This document shows, one piece after another, positions 35,556 to 48,102 of a DNA stretch of 64,000 nt. Source of the stretch: Theropithecus gelada (lineage: Eukaryota > Chordata > Mammalia > Primates > Cercopithecidae); the NCBI RefSeq assembly GCF_003255815.1, contig NC_037673.1:83677700-83741699 (forward strand), written 5' to 3'. Below the pieces are notes generated by a model, which saw only the letters and a program-made list of their open reading frames with translations, was not told where the DNA came from and did not search any database. The translations under genes and the position numbers were made by a program. The first letter of the stretch is position 1; each line of letters starts with the position of its first letter.

Positions 35556-36477
35556 ATACAGGTCCATCCATCTCTTTCTTGGCATTATAACGAAGAGCTT
35601 ACATATTAGAAGAGGACAAAGAAAGATGAATATAGTCAAGCTGCAAAACCACAACTGAATTGCTTTTAAGATACAGCGATGATCTCTAATAGCCTAAATG
35701 CTTTAAACCCAGGTTTGAAAAACACTGCTTTATTTTTACTGAAAATGTTTACTAGAATCTATAAGGAGACAATTTCCAACTTCTTTGCTTACACTGAAAA
35801 ACAAAATAGTATCTTTGGCCAAAACTGGTACCAAATCATCAGAATAAAATTTCCCAAAAATTACACCTACCACTGCACTTTGTTATCCTAGAATACTGAA
35901 ATTACAAAATATGTCAACACTAAAGGAAAACAAAATTATATGCAGCCTGATCCAGACATGAAGCATGATCTTGCACTTATCACTAATGCTTTACAGTCTC
36001 ACACCACAAATGCCTAAAATGGTATAATCACTGCATCCTCACTTCATATTGCATACTGGATAAATCTTAAAAACCAAATTATTTATTGAGTTCCATATTA
36101 GAACACCATCTCCCAATAACCCATATGTAATACTATGATCTGGCCACACCCACATGTTCAAGTTTTCATTCCATAGTCCCCAAATCTTCACCTTAATCAG
36201 AATAGTGTACTTACCATCTCCTGAGTGTCATCACTACACTGTCTTCGATCATTATCTATCATCTGAACTGCCCTCTTCCCTCCTCCTACCTAATCCAAGA
36301 CTCAACAAAAGCTCCACATCTTTCACGATACTTACCATTACCTTCTCAGCTGAGGCCATTCTTTTCCTCTTTGGAACTTATTGTATCACTTACTAATATA
36401 ATTCACTTGCCATGTAATCAATATACTATTTTAAACTATAGTGCGACCAAGTTGTAAAGAAAGCATTCTCTAGACCT

Positions 36478-36650
36478 AGAGTGTTTGGCTTAATTCTTGT
36501 TCTACTCTTACTAAACTACGTGATCTTCTACATGAAAATTAATTTCTCCGTGTCTCAGTTTCTTCATTTGTAAAATGCCGCCACCACACACAACCTCACA
36601 GGGTTATTTTGAAAATCAAAGATTAAATCATCCTAGTTCTCAGCAACAAC
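36478..36650 (-). mobile_element. MIR
   Basis: Reverse MIR: TCTCCGTGTCTCAGTTTCTT, CATTTGTAAAATGCCG, CTCACAGGGTTATTTTGAAA, ATTAAATCATCCTAGTTCTC. Confidence 0.8.
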
Positions 36651-37304
36651 TTAAATGTTTTCTAGATAACTGAATTAAATATTTAACATGTAATACCAAA
36701 ACTATGGGAATGTATACAAAAACATATGGATCAATACAATACGAACAGATAATGATACCATTCCTGATTGTGTTTAAATCTTTAAAATTCGATAATTTAA
36801 GAGGTACAAGATTAAGAAGTATACAGGCTGTGATGTGGCGTGTACTGACTTCTATGTAAGTGGCAACTGTGCTCACAACTCTCCACTGATTTTCTTTCTA
36901 TGCAGCCAGACCACTCTGACTCCAGCAGAAGACTAAGATTTTTGCCTCTGAAGAAACTGAACCTGAGGCACAGGAGAGTACAGATTTAGTCAACTGCATC
37001 AAAAACAGGATGATCAGGTGAAAGTCTACACTCAAAGGTAGTACTCACCTTGGAAACATGTGTAGCAGGTTTGTACACTCCAGGCAGGAGATTAAGAGAT
37101 TCTCCTCTAGAGAAACTGAAAAGCCTCAAGGAAAAGACCAATAAACAATGACACTTTGGGCTACCTAAAATAAAGCTGGCTTTAGTATTACCAAGTTATT
37201 CCTTAGTGAAACTAACCAAGCCCTAATTATATACAGAGCTTCCAATCAGCTTTTAATGGCCATCTCTTAGAAATGAAAGGAATCCTCAGACATTAAAAAA
37301 GGAA

Positions 37305-37500
37305 TTGGAAAACATTTTCTATAAAAGACCAGATAGTAAATACTTCAGGCTTTGTGGTCCATATGCAGTCTCTGTAGCATATTCTTCTGCCTACTTTGTT
37401 CCCCTAATACTTTAACAATGTCAAAAAGCCATTCTTAGCTCAAGAGCTGTACAAAAACAGGCTGCAACCCAGATACTGCAAGTCATAGTTAGGCAATATC
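37305..37500 (+). mobile_element. hAT-Charlie-type DNA element
   Basis: TTTTCTATAAAAGACCAGAT, AGTAAATACTTCAGGCTTTG and AAAAACAGGCTGCAACCCAG follow a common nonautonomous hAT element order. Name not certain. Confidence 0.65.
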
Positions 37501-37845
37501 TGTATTAGAGCATCACATCTTATTTAAAAAAGAAAGAGCTAAAATCAGCAACAGAGAAAAAGTAACTTCAAGAAAAAAAGAGAGGATAAAGGCAGCAGAA
37601 TGAAGTTTAGATATATAACTATATATACAGCAACAGATACACACATTTTTATTTAGGTATTTATAAACATAGGATATGTATATTTCATAAAGCTAGACAA
37701 AGATAAATGCATCTTTGAAATAAGAGCAGGATGCTATGAAAAAGGAATGGTTAGGCATCAACAAGAAACAGGACAGGAAAAATAAGAAAAAAAAATTAAA
37801 AGTTCTATCAAGCAGAACAAAAAGACAAAATGAAAAGTAAGACAA

Positions 37846-38171
37846 GGCCAGGCATGGTGGCTCACACCTGTAATCCCAGCACTTTGGGAGGCTAAGGTGG
37901 GCAGATCACCTGGGGTTAGGAGTTCAAGACCAGCCTGGCCAACAGGGCAAAATCCTGTCTCTACTGAACATACAAAAATTAGCCGGGCATGGTGGTGGGT
38001 GCCTGTAATTCCAGCTAACTCGGGAGGCTGAGGAAGGAGAATTGCTTGAATCCAGGACATGGACGTTGCAGTGAGCCAAGATCGCACCACTGCACGCCAG
38101 CCTGGTAACAGAGCAAGATTCCGTCAAAAAAAAAAAAAAAAAAAAAAAGAAAAGAAAAAGAAAAAAAAAAA
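37846..38171 (+). mobile_element. Alu
   Basis: Dimeric AluS-like element starting GGCCAGGCATGGTGGCTCAC with a long A-rich tail of AAAAG units. Confidence 0.93.
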
Positions 38172-38189
38172 GACAAAAGCTGATGAGAG

Positions 38190-39190
38190 GTTAATCCAGA
38201 ACATACATCTGACTAACAAAAGTGAGACAGAGAAAGAAAATGGGAGTGGAGGGACAGAGAGAAGAAATTCTCAAAGACATAATCAAAGAAATTTTCTAAA
38301 CTTGATGTTTCCAAATTAAAGAGCCTACCAAAAGCTCACCACAAAGAAGTAAAAAAGATCCTCATGAGGTACATCATCATGAACCTTCAGAAACAAGAAC
38401 AACCAAGAGACAACTGTAAAAGTTTCCTCAGAAGAACAATAAAGCAAAATTAGGTATATGCAAAAGATTAAATATCACCATAAGTAAATCTTTTTTTTTT
38501 TTTTTTTTTGAGACGGAGTCTCGCTCTGTCACCCAGGCTGGAGTGCAGTGGCCGGATCTCAGCTCACTGCAAGCTCCGCCTCCCAGGTTTATGCCATTCT
38601 CCTGCCTCAGCCTCCCGAGTAGCTGGTACTACAGGCGCCCGCCACCTCGCCCGGCTAGTTTTTCGTATTTTTAAAATAGAGACGGGGTTTCACCGTGTTA
38701 GCCAGGATGGTCTCGATCTCCTGACCTCGTAATCCACCCGTCTCGGCCTCCCAAAGTGCGGGGATTACAGGCTTGAGCCACCGCGCCCGGCCCACCATAA
38801 GTAATTCTTAATAGCATTTTTCAAGGTTGAGGACAATGGAGCAATGCCTTCAAAATTATGAAGAAAAATACGGATAACCTAGAATTCTATAACCAACCAA
38901 ATGCCAACAACAGAATGAGTATAAAATTAACTTTCAAAACTGCAAAGTCTAAAAATAGCTACCTACCCCACATGCATGCTTTAGCAGAAAGCGCCACCAA
39001 AACATTTCAACAAATCAAGAAATAAAAACACTAAATTGTAATAGGAAAGAAAAGTCAAGGACAGGTAGTACAATTTCCTCAGGAGGTTTACCTTCAAGCT
39101 GAAGATAAGCTTCCAAATGATAAACAGGTTCAATTTTTAGGTCTAAAATGGCAAATTTCTCTCAGATTTAGAATAACAACTTAAATAACA
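38190..39190 (+). mobile_element. Possible old LINE remnant (HAL1/L1M-like), split by an Alu
   Basis: Phrases such as AGATCCTCATGAGGTACATC, CCTTCAAAATTATGAAGAAA and CCTAGAATTCTATAACCAAC recall HAL1/L1M sequence. Coding capacity is lost. Call is tentative. Confidence 0.4.
38488..38792 (-). mobile_element. Young AluY (AluYRa-like)
   Basis: Nearly intact reverse Alu with GTGGCCGGATCTCAGCTCAC, CCACCTCGCCCGGCTAG and CAGGCTTGAGCCACCGCGCC, features I associate with Old World monkey AluYRa. Perfect 12-bp target duplication CACCATAAGTAA at 38476-38487 and 38793-38804. Few changes, so a recent insertion and possibly polymorphic or lineage-specific. Confidence 0.95.
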
Positions 39191-39214
39191 TATACTTATA
39201 AAAGTACTATTATG

Positions 39215-39504
39215 GGCTGGGTCCAGTGGCTTACACCTGTAATCCTAGCACCTTGGGAGGTTGAGGTGAGCAAATTGCCTGAGCTCAGGAATCCATGACC
39301 AGCCTGGGCAATGTGGTGAAACACCATCTCTACTAAAAATACAAAAAATTAGCCAGGTGTGGTGGCCTATAGTCCCAGCTACCCAGGAGGCTGAGGCACA
39401 AGACTCACTTGAACCCAGGAGGCTGAGGCTGCAATAAGCCAAGATCACGACTTCACTCCAGCCTGGGCAATGGAGCGAGACTATCTCAAAAAAAAAAAAA
39501 AAGA
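39215..39504 (+). mobile_element. Alu
   Basis: Dimeric AluS-like copy. Target duplication AAAGTACTATTATG just before the element, and AAAGTACCATTATG at 39505-39518. Confidence 0.93.
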
Positions 39505-41921
39505 AAAGTACCATTATGTTTCAACTTAGTTTATAAACTGCTTTAAAGGCCCAATTCTCAAATTAAGAAAACACTGTCTATACGCTAACATCTCGAGATT
39601 GTTCAAAGATATTTTATCAATGCTCTTTTGAGAAGAAAAGAAATAGACCCATATTCCAAGAAGAAATATTTTGTTGCTAATACACAAATATGATAAATAG
39701 TATCCTAAAGAATAAACACAGAGATTTCTCAAAAAAATTTCACAAATTTATGATTATCTCTTTAAAACAGAACATATTTCCACTCAACTAAGTGATTTTT
39801 ATGCAAACTGAGTTTTTCTGTTCTGTGAAAAAAGATTCTATTGTTTTTCTGACCATTGCTACTAAATAAAATCCCTAATTTTTTTTCTATTCAAATAATC
39901 AAATCTTCCATGTTTTTTCCATAAGAAAAGGCAACTAAAATACTCAAAATACATTATACTTCACATTCTACATTGCAAAGAAACCTACAAACTATACCAA
40001 GAACTTATTACACATATACACTGAAAACTAAGTACATTAATCCTAATGACCTATTAAGTAAAAGTCTTAAAAATAATATGATTGTATCTTCCAATGTTAA
40101 AAAAATTTTTTTAACAAAAATAATTTTAAACTAAAACATTTTTCATACTTTCTTAGATATGCAAGTTCCATTACTTTAATTATAGAGAAAAAGAACCTAA
40201 AATTCCCTTAGATATATGCAAAAAAGTATCATGCATGTTTAAAACGCCATTCCACAAAAAAAAGCTTAGAGCCAGCCTCAACCTAACCAGACTGTAAAGA
40301 GAAATAATAGCCAAAAATTTCTAAAAGCATAATATACAACCTTTATTTAAAATACAAAATAAAACTATCTTTTAGTTTCAGAAAAATTTTTATTTTCAGA
40401 ACAAAATTTTAGTTTCAGAAAAAAAAATATCACTTTGCAGCTAAAAGAGCAAAGTCAGACTCAATTATAAATTAATAAACAGAAATAATGTCCTATTACC
40501 CCAAATCCCTATTTAATTCTAGTTTTTTGTCTTGAAATCTGAGTAATACGACAGCATCAATGTCACGAAAAAATCTCCATGTTCATACAACAAACAGGCT
40601 TTGATATAACATGCCATATACAAGTTTTCGACATAAAACAAGTACCTTGGCTCGGATTCAATAACTCTGAGTCTCATTCTTTTTCTCACTAGAACTGAAA
40701 TCTTACACAGTTTACTTCAGGATTAAATGTTTTGTTTTTCCTTATTAATCTAAAGCAGAACACTTTTGTAAATAAAAGAATACAGTAACTTAGAGCCTTT
40801 GAAGGAATTTGGAAATGGTGACTAAGTTGTACTAGTTTGTTGTAGTTGTCTATTTCCCACAGCAAATAAATGCAACATTTGTAGACCTTTAATATACAAA
40901 TCTACATACAGAACTGAATATTAAACCAGAAAACTTTAGAATTTATTTTAACTTAAACTAGTCACAGTTTTTAGCTTTGCATAAAATTTGTATGCCTGGC
41001 AACGAAAGAAAATTAAAATTTTAACGTAGCCATGAAAACATACATAATAGGGTTTTGTACCTTAAACCTCCACATTGTAAAATACAAGCACTGTGGAAAT
41101 GTGACTAATGATCCAGGCCTTTAACCAAATATAATAGGACTACTGAGAAGCTTTATCACTCTTTGTAGAATAGCTTTCTTCTCACTCAAATTCACATAAT
41201 TGACTCAGTATTACTCTCTGTGCTACAGCTTATTTCTAAGAAAGGTTCTTGGGAAAAAAAAATCTATACATTGTAGAATATTTTCATTCTTTAAAGTTTT
41301 ACTTCCACTGAAGGACCTCGGGCTTTGCAAGCCACATTTTTACCTTTTTACTTTTCATTTTTTCATAAGTGAAAACGATATGCTTCATATCCATAAAATC
41401 AGTACACATTTCTACAGTGACTCTAAGACTTCATGGGCCATCATACAGGAAAGACACTTACTAGAAATACTCCATCCTCACTGCAAGGGTTTCTTTACCT
41501 TTTTCCTTCCCCATAACATGTAACTTGGCATAAATGGAAGGGGAACACACAGACTTGGTCAGAGAAAATGGTTAGAATTACAAATGAGAAAGAAAGTAGA
41601 GTAGAGCTGAGAATTAGTTTGGCTTTAGGAGTGAGATTCAAAGCAGCTCTGATGGCTGAGATGCCTGAACACCTCAGGTGAAGCAGAAAGCAGGGCTGAT
41701 GACAAGAGAAGACTCAGTTCTAGGTTTCAGGGTTCAAGGTTTTAGTGTCAAATTTTAAAAAGTCATTCCTGTGCTTTTAGAACTTTTAAGATTCTGTAGA
41801 AAGCATAATTTGCTGTCCTATGTATGTCACATATAAGTGATGGGGGAAAGAAAAAAAAAATCATGGAAATTAAACAATTTTCTTCCTTAAAGTGAACTGA
41901 TTTTTAAAGTTTTATGTGTCT

Positions 41922-41972
41922 AATTTGGGGACCATTTTAATTTTGGGGACCATTTAATTTAGGGACCATTTT
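41922..41972. repeat. Three 17-bp tandem units
   Basis: AATTTGGGGACCATTTT, AATTTTGGGGACCATTT and AATTTAGGGACCATTTT follow one another in register. Confidence 0.9.
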
Positions 41973-42770
41973 AACAAAGAACACTTCATCAGTAACAACT
42001 GCAGAGAATTTCTGAATTAACCGAAGTATGTATGACTATGGAATTAAGCAAAGCTATTGTTCTATGTAATCAATGGAGACATGTGTTTGACTAATAAGTA
42101 GGCACATACAATAAGAAAACAAAGAGAAGCCAGACAGGGGTTACTTCAGCTATATTCCAGCCTATCTAAAGATAAAAGATAGGCTGTAAACTTATTTCTT
42201 TCTGGCGTTAATCTGGATATCTGGAATTTAATTCTGGTCTCCTATATGCCTTTAAAGGTGGTAGGTAACTTCATCACATGCTACAGGTTTGAACAACAAA
42301 AAAAAATCACATACCCAAGCATACACACAATTTTACTGCCTCCTTCCCCACCCTCTTTGTGGAGTATCAAAGCTGGCAGAAAGCAGCTTGGCCTGTAAGC
42401 TCTTCAGCACTTTCTGTCCTCTCTGGGATAGGGAGACAGCCAGCTACAGGATTCCTGCAGAGATGTTACTGTTTGATGCCTTTCACAAATGCATTACTTA
42501 AAACGAAGCAAAGTCAGTTCCAGTGCTAAAGGCTGTGTGGGACCTTTGCTACCGCATTATTAGGCGTTAGAGAGTAAACTGAAACATAAAATTTACTCAC
42601 ATAAACAATATGAATAGCTATTAAAAAGCATATTTTTCTAACTTATCTGGTAGGTATGTATCAAGGGCTCAATCACATTAAAATAAAGCTGCAAAACAAG
42701 TATATGTGTTCCCATATAGGTGTTAGCCATGAAGAAAGTGAAGAAAAGAATATTCAATAATAAGCAATAC

Positions 42771-43058
42771 TGGCAGGGAACAGAGACTCATACCTATAAT
42801 CCCAGTGTTTTGGGAGGCTGAGGCAGGAGGATGGCTTGAAGCCAGGAGTTTAAGACTAGCCTGGACAACATAGTGAGATCCCATCTCTATAAAAATCAAA
42901 AATTAGCTGGGTGCAACTGTAGTCCTAGCTACTCTGGAGGCTGAGGCAGGAGGATTACTTGAGCCCAGGAGCTCAAGGATACGGTGAGTTAGGACTGTGC
43001 AACTGCACCACAGCTTGGGCGATAGAGTGAGACCTTGTCTCTGGGGGAAAAAAAAGAA
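42771..43058 (+). mobile_element. Old Alu (AluJ-like)
   Basis: Diverged dimer: CCCAGTGTTTTGGGAGGCTG, GCCAGGAGTTTAAGACTAGC, then right arm to GAGACCTTGTCTC and an A-rich tail. Confidence 0.9.
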
Positions 43059-43896
43059 AGGGCAGTATTTTGGAGAACATGAGAACTCACTGAAGTATAA
43101 AAAAAGTAACATGACATATAATCAGCTCGTGTTAATTATCATGGGAAAATATTTTTCATGTGTTTTATATGACTTGATGTCTAGGGATAGGTCTTTATTC
43201 TGATTGTTATTTTCACGTATTTAATACCACAGAATTAAACAGGAATATTTTATGAGCTTGAATTTAAAAACTGCTCTTAGAGTTACTGTAACACTGGATA
43301 TCTAAGGATGTTTCTCAACTGACACACATGATTAGTATTTCTACCCAGTATACTACATACTTTGTGGATATTGACTCTTAAGACTTTTTTCTGGCTCTCC
43401 TAGTCTAAATTATACCTAAATCAATCCAAAAGAGGCAACGGAAGGGTAGTATGCTGGTGATGAACTGTCAAATTATGTCACATATTTTAAATGGTATCCA
43501 CTTAACAAGTTTAAAAGATGGTGCTACAGTCTCCGGTTAAATATTAAGACATAAGACATGCATTTCCTCTGCTCATAGTCACAATCTAACTCAGCAAGGC
43601 ACATAAAAAAGTCAAAAACCTCAAGAATAGAGAATAGAAAAAGAGACAAAAATTAGTAAGTAAGTAAATAAATAAGAAATCAACAAAATTTTGGAAGATG
43701 TTAAGTGGATAGAGAAAAGCAATTAGGTTTCAGCTTTCTCTGCTATACTTGATCTGCAAGGGGAGGAACTCAGTAAGAAGAAAGCCAATTCGTTCATCAG
43801 AAACCTGGGAAAAGTACTGGAGATACGAGGTACCTTCAAACACAGGGTTGATGAATGGATAAAACAGGAAGATTAAAAGTCTGTACTGCAGTTATT

Positions 43897-43937
43897 AAGA
43901 CTTCCCAAAAAAAAAAAAAAAAAAAAAAAGACTTCCC
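43897..43937. repeat. Poly(A) tract flanked by a 10-bp direct repeat
   Basis: AAGACTTCCC at 43897-43906, a run of A to 43929, then AAGACTTCCC at 43928-43937. Looks like a poly(A)-only retroposition. Confidence 0.7.
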
Positions 43938-43939
43938 AG

Positions 43940-44095
43940 ACCTAGCCAGTTGTGATGCCTGTACTCTCAGTTACTCGGAGGGCTGGGGTGGGAGAAACAT
44001 TTGAGCTCAGGAGTTAGAGGCTGCAGTGAACTATGATCACACCACTGCACTACAGCCTGGGCAACAGAGCAAGACCATGTCTCTAAAAAAAAAAA
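43940..44095 (+). mobile_element. Alu right monomer, 5' truncated
   Basis: Begins GACCTAGCCAGTTGTGATGC and runs to GACCATGTCTCTAAAAAA. Only the right arm is present. Confidence 0.85.
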
Positions 44096-44390
44096 GTCTT
44101 TAAGACAGATTAAGCAAATCAGTTACTTTTTGTCTCTTCCTAAATCCCACCAAAATGATGGTAAAGGAATCTGGTTTTAAGAAACATGAATAAAGTAAGA
44201 GAAAAAGCAAAAAAATTGTGGAAGCTAGAAAGCAGGCTCAACAGAATGAAGAAGCTCAATCGGAAAGCCAAGAAGAAATCTGCCTTTTTACTGCAAAACT
44301 CCACAAAAGGATAAGGAAATTGGTTAGATGACAAATAATTCTCTACACTAGGGTGAAAGTGCTGGTTACTGAATGTGTGTGTGGTGGTCG

Positions 44391-44418
44391 CGGCAGCGGC
44401 GGGGGGGGGGGGGGGCGG
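44391..44418 (+). repeat. G15 run in a GC-rich spot
   Basis: CGGCAGCGGC followed by 15 G (44401-44415) and CGG. Out of character with the surrounding AT-rich intron. Confidence 0.9.
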
Positions 44419-44839
44419 TAATAATAGGAGGTATTAAAAATAAGTACTAATGAAATCAGTACTTTTTAAAAGTAACCAGTTCAATCTGCCCACATCTGAA
44501 GCAAGTATGGAGATTTATGCTTTCGAGAGGGTAAAAAGATCATCTCTGGCCTATCCAGATGATTCAGCAACTTACCTCACCATGTGCTCAGAGCTTCCAT
44601 TCAGTTTCTTAGTGTCTCACACTTAATTACGGACAGGCAAACATCAGTCACTAGAGCTCTCTAAGAGCCTTCAACGTGAAAGACAGCAACCAAACAAAAG
44701 CAACTCAGAGTAAAAAGATACTAGGCAGACAAAAGAAAAAAAACCTTAACAAAATCTATCATTAATATCTTAAACAGACACGGGAAGATAATGTAACCAT
44801 AAAACGAGCAGAATTCCATCAAAGGGGTAGTGGAACAGA

Positions 44840-46680
44840 AGAAAAAGAGGTTGTGAAAATTAAAAATTATAGCAGAAATTCAAAATAATAAACTCAATAA
44901 AAAGTTAAGAAAGTTAAGAACATGTCCCAGAAAAACAAATAATATAAAAATATAAACATAAACATATACATGCAAGAAAGAGGATAACACTCTTGGGAAA
45001 CCAGTCTAGGAGATCGAATATCTGAATAATAAGCATTCCAGAAAGAGAGAAAATAGAGAAGAGAAAAATCACCAATAAAATAATTCAGATGAGATTGGGT
45101 GTGTCCAGGGTGGTATGGCTGTAGATACGAATAAAATAATTCAAAACAATTTTCTAGAACTCAAGAACATGAGTTCATAGACTGGTAAAGTCCCAACACG
45201 GGATGAAAACAGACCCTAAATATGGCACATCATCATAAAATTTTAGCACACCAGGTGGCTAGCTAAAAAAAGATGGTAATGATAACACAAAGAAAAAAAC
45301 AGAACTTATAAAAAAATCAGATTCCTGGGCGCAACAGATCACACCTGTAATCTCAGCACTCTGGAAGGCCAAGGCAGGAGAAGCCTTGAGGCCAGGAGTT
45401 AACACCAGCTTGGGCAAGCTGGGGAGACCCTGTCTCTACAAAAAATAAACAGAGAATGTGATTGCACCACTGTACTCCAGCCTAGGCAACACAGTGAGAC
45501 CCTGTCTCAAAAGAAAAAGAAAATAAATGAGAAATTGGATTGGCAGCTCAGTTCTTAAGAGTAAGAATGGAACTTCAAAGACAAAAACATAATGCCTTCA
45601 AAATTATCAAGGGAATAATTTTCAGCATGGAATTACATTCTCAGCCAAAGGAAAAATTAATTTTTAGGGAAAATGTAAAATATTTTCAAAACAGCAAGGT
45701 CACAAAAAATGTAGTTCCCATGCAACCTTTTTGAAGATGATACTGAAGAATATGCTCCACCAAAATCAGAAAGTAAACCAAGTAGGAGGTAGACATAGAA
45801 TATCTTGAAAAAGAGCTCCAATTTGAGGGAGATGCAAAGAGAATCTCTAAGAAGATGATAATGAGTGATACCAGGGGAATAGGTGCATATCAGGTGGGAA
45901 GGTCAACCAATCTAGACTGGGGCTTATCTGAGGGCTCCAGGAGGAACTCTATTCAAGATGAAATTGACATATTACTTGATACTTCTGAATACATTAAGGC
46001 AACTAACTATTCATCTGTGAGTGGTGTTTACATGATCACGGCATAAACACTGAATACTGTTCTAAAAACATGACATTACTATATGTGGAAGATGAATAGA
46101 AAATGATCAGTGGTTAACTGGCAGCCCAAAGATATGTGCTTAATCCTTATTTCCAAAGTGAAATGGCAATAGTTAAGCTTAAAACTAAAATCAAGGAACA
46201 GCCTTGGAAGTACATGGAAATATAAAAGTAAGCATCAAACAGAGAAGAGCTAGAAGAAGTTGCCGCTGGAGAGACGGAAATAAAGAAAAGAGCAGGGAAC
46301 ATATTTAATTTTAATAAAAATAAGAAAACAAAAATAGTAGTAAAAGACATGAGTTTTCAGATTTAAAGGGTAAATCTAGAACTTAGCACTATCAATGATA
46401 AAACGTCAGAAACCAGAAGAATAAAAAGAAAAAGCTTCCAGAGGGTGTATGTACTAGGGGAAGGATAGGTATATATGAAAAACAAAAGGACATCCAATTT
46501 CTCAAGAGACTTCAAGATTCTCAAGCAAACCTATTTCTTTCTTAGAATTTTCTACTGAGCCAATCTATCAATCAAGTATGAGGGGAAAAATAAAGATAAT
46601 TCCAGGAAAGCAAGATTTAAAAATAAAAATTTAGCACCCTTTCTAAGGACACCATAGGAGAATGTGCTCTGCAAAAAAAA
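44840..46680 (+). mobile_element. Possible HAL1/L1M-type LINE remnant
   Basis: Plus-strand phrases CAAAATAATAAACTCAATAA, AATGCCTTCAAAATTATCAA, AATCAATCAAGTATGAGG and CACCCTTTCTAAGGACACC resemble HAL1/L1M text. Split by an Alu at 45323-45531. Family assignment is tentative. Confidence 0.45.
45323..45531 (+). mobile_element. Old Alu with internal deletion
   Basis: Left arm (AGATCACACCTGTAATCTCA) is joined to the end of the right arm (GTGATTGCACCACTGTACTC), missing about 90 bp between. Confidence 0.88.
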
Positions 46681-46764
46681 AAAAAAAAAAAAAAAAAAAT
46701 AAAACACTATAAAGAAAAACAAAAAAGAAAAAGGGGTCTAAAAAAAAAAAAAAAAAAAAAAAAA
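46673..46764. repeat. Two long A-runs about 40 bp apart
   Basis: Poly(A) runs at 46673-46699 and 46741-46764 enclose a short A-rich spacer. Confidence 0.9.
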
Positions 46765-47479
46765 GAATAAACCAAGGAAGAGGAAATCATGAGATCCAGA
46801 AAGGGGTAGAGGGAATTTTTGGAAGACAGTGAAGAAAGTCACAGGATATTAGTTATACTGAAGTTTAGAAAACTGAGGGCTCCAGGAGGATATTTCTATG
46901 AGAAAAAAAAAAAAACCAGAAATGAAGTATCTGAACTACTGAGGTTCTACCAATTCTGTGGAAGAGTTTATAGTTTCCACAATTACAAAAATAAAAAATT
47001 ATTTATAGTAGTAATAATACACTATAATGTCCAGCTGTAAATAATATTTTCATAGGCATAACATGGTAAAACTGACTATAAATTTAATAAAATGTTATCT
47101 CTAACTATTTTGGGAGAATGAAAGAAGGGAAGAAAAGAGAAGAGGTAGAAAGGTGCAGTAATACATAAATAGTACCATTATCACATAATATTTAAACACA
47201 AGGAAGGAATTCCTAAAATAAATGCCAAAAAGGGGTGAACGTGGCTGTCTCTGTGACATTAAACTTGGATAAAAAGGAAAAGCTGGGCACTAGCATTTTT
47301 CTTACATTTAGCTTTTTAAATTATTTAACTCTATTACTTTGAAAATATTTTCAATTACATAAAAAAGATTTCAATAAAGAAAAGTTATCTAATAACATAA
47401 AATCTTTCTCAAATCAGAGATGAGACCTAATGGTGTTATCTGCAAAATAAATTAATATTAATGATGTTTTGAAGGATAC

Positions 47480-47636
47480 ATTGCAAAAGACAAAACAAGC
47501 AGGCACCAGACTAAGCTGATATTCATTTCCTGTGTAGGCTTCATAAAATTGTAGTAGACTTCAGTTACTAGATACACAACTGTAGCAGCCACTGTGAAAT
47601 CCACCAGCCACTGGTATTCTGGAAAGTAATGCAATG
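47480..47636 (-). CDS. TMEM161B: TMEM161B exon 5
   Basis: 157 bp, residues 97 (split Ala) to 149 (split Ile). Acceptor with a T-run and CCCCCAG before CATTGCAT; donor TTTGCAAT followed by GTATCC, which is weak beyond the GT. Encodes LHYFPEYQW, then two membrane-like stretches, VDFTVAATVVYLVTEVYY and, after KPTQEMN, ISLVWCLLVLSFA. NIS is a possible N-glycosylation site. Skipping this exon would shift the frame. Confidence 0.96.
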
Positions 47637-48102
47637 CTGGGGGAAAAAAAAAAAGTTTCACTTAAATTTTCATAAATAACTTATGAGGACTTATTTATAA
47701 TTAAAATATGCTAGACTTTATTTGTTCATTTGCAATGTAAGATTTACAAATATATGAATCTAAAAATGCAGGAAATAGAATGAGGATGTTAGCATCCAAA
47801 ACTAAATTTTAATACCTCACAAATTAAAATAAACCTTAAAAGATTACCAAAGTTATTTAAGTTGTTGGTAAAGTATGATTGCAAATTTATTGGTATTAAC
47901 TGATTAGCTATTTTTTACAGAAATTATAAGTGTTTTATTTTAAATACCTTCACTTCAGAAAACAACTTAGTCTGGAACACAACAATTTAGTTATACTGTT
48001 CACTTCTGTGAAGTAAGAGTTAAACTTTATGTTACAATTATTGGCTGTACTAATTGTAAACTAGTAATTCTATGAAATACTACAGATTAAAATAATAAAC
48101 AA

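Larger units (their letters stand above)
33887..47479 (-). other. TMEM161B: TMEM161B intron 5, 13.6 kb
   Basis: The largest complete intron here. It holds MIRs, eight Alu-type elements, a hAT element, a short palindromic transposon, LINE-like pieces and poly(A) tracts, each listed separately. Stretches with nothing recognised: 33887-34636, 35556-36477, 36651-37300, 37501-37845, 39505-42770, 43059-43896, 44096-44840 and 46765-47479. 36150-36420 may be a weak L2 piece. No RNA gene or extra exon was seen. Confidence 0.6.
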
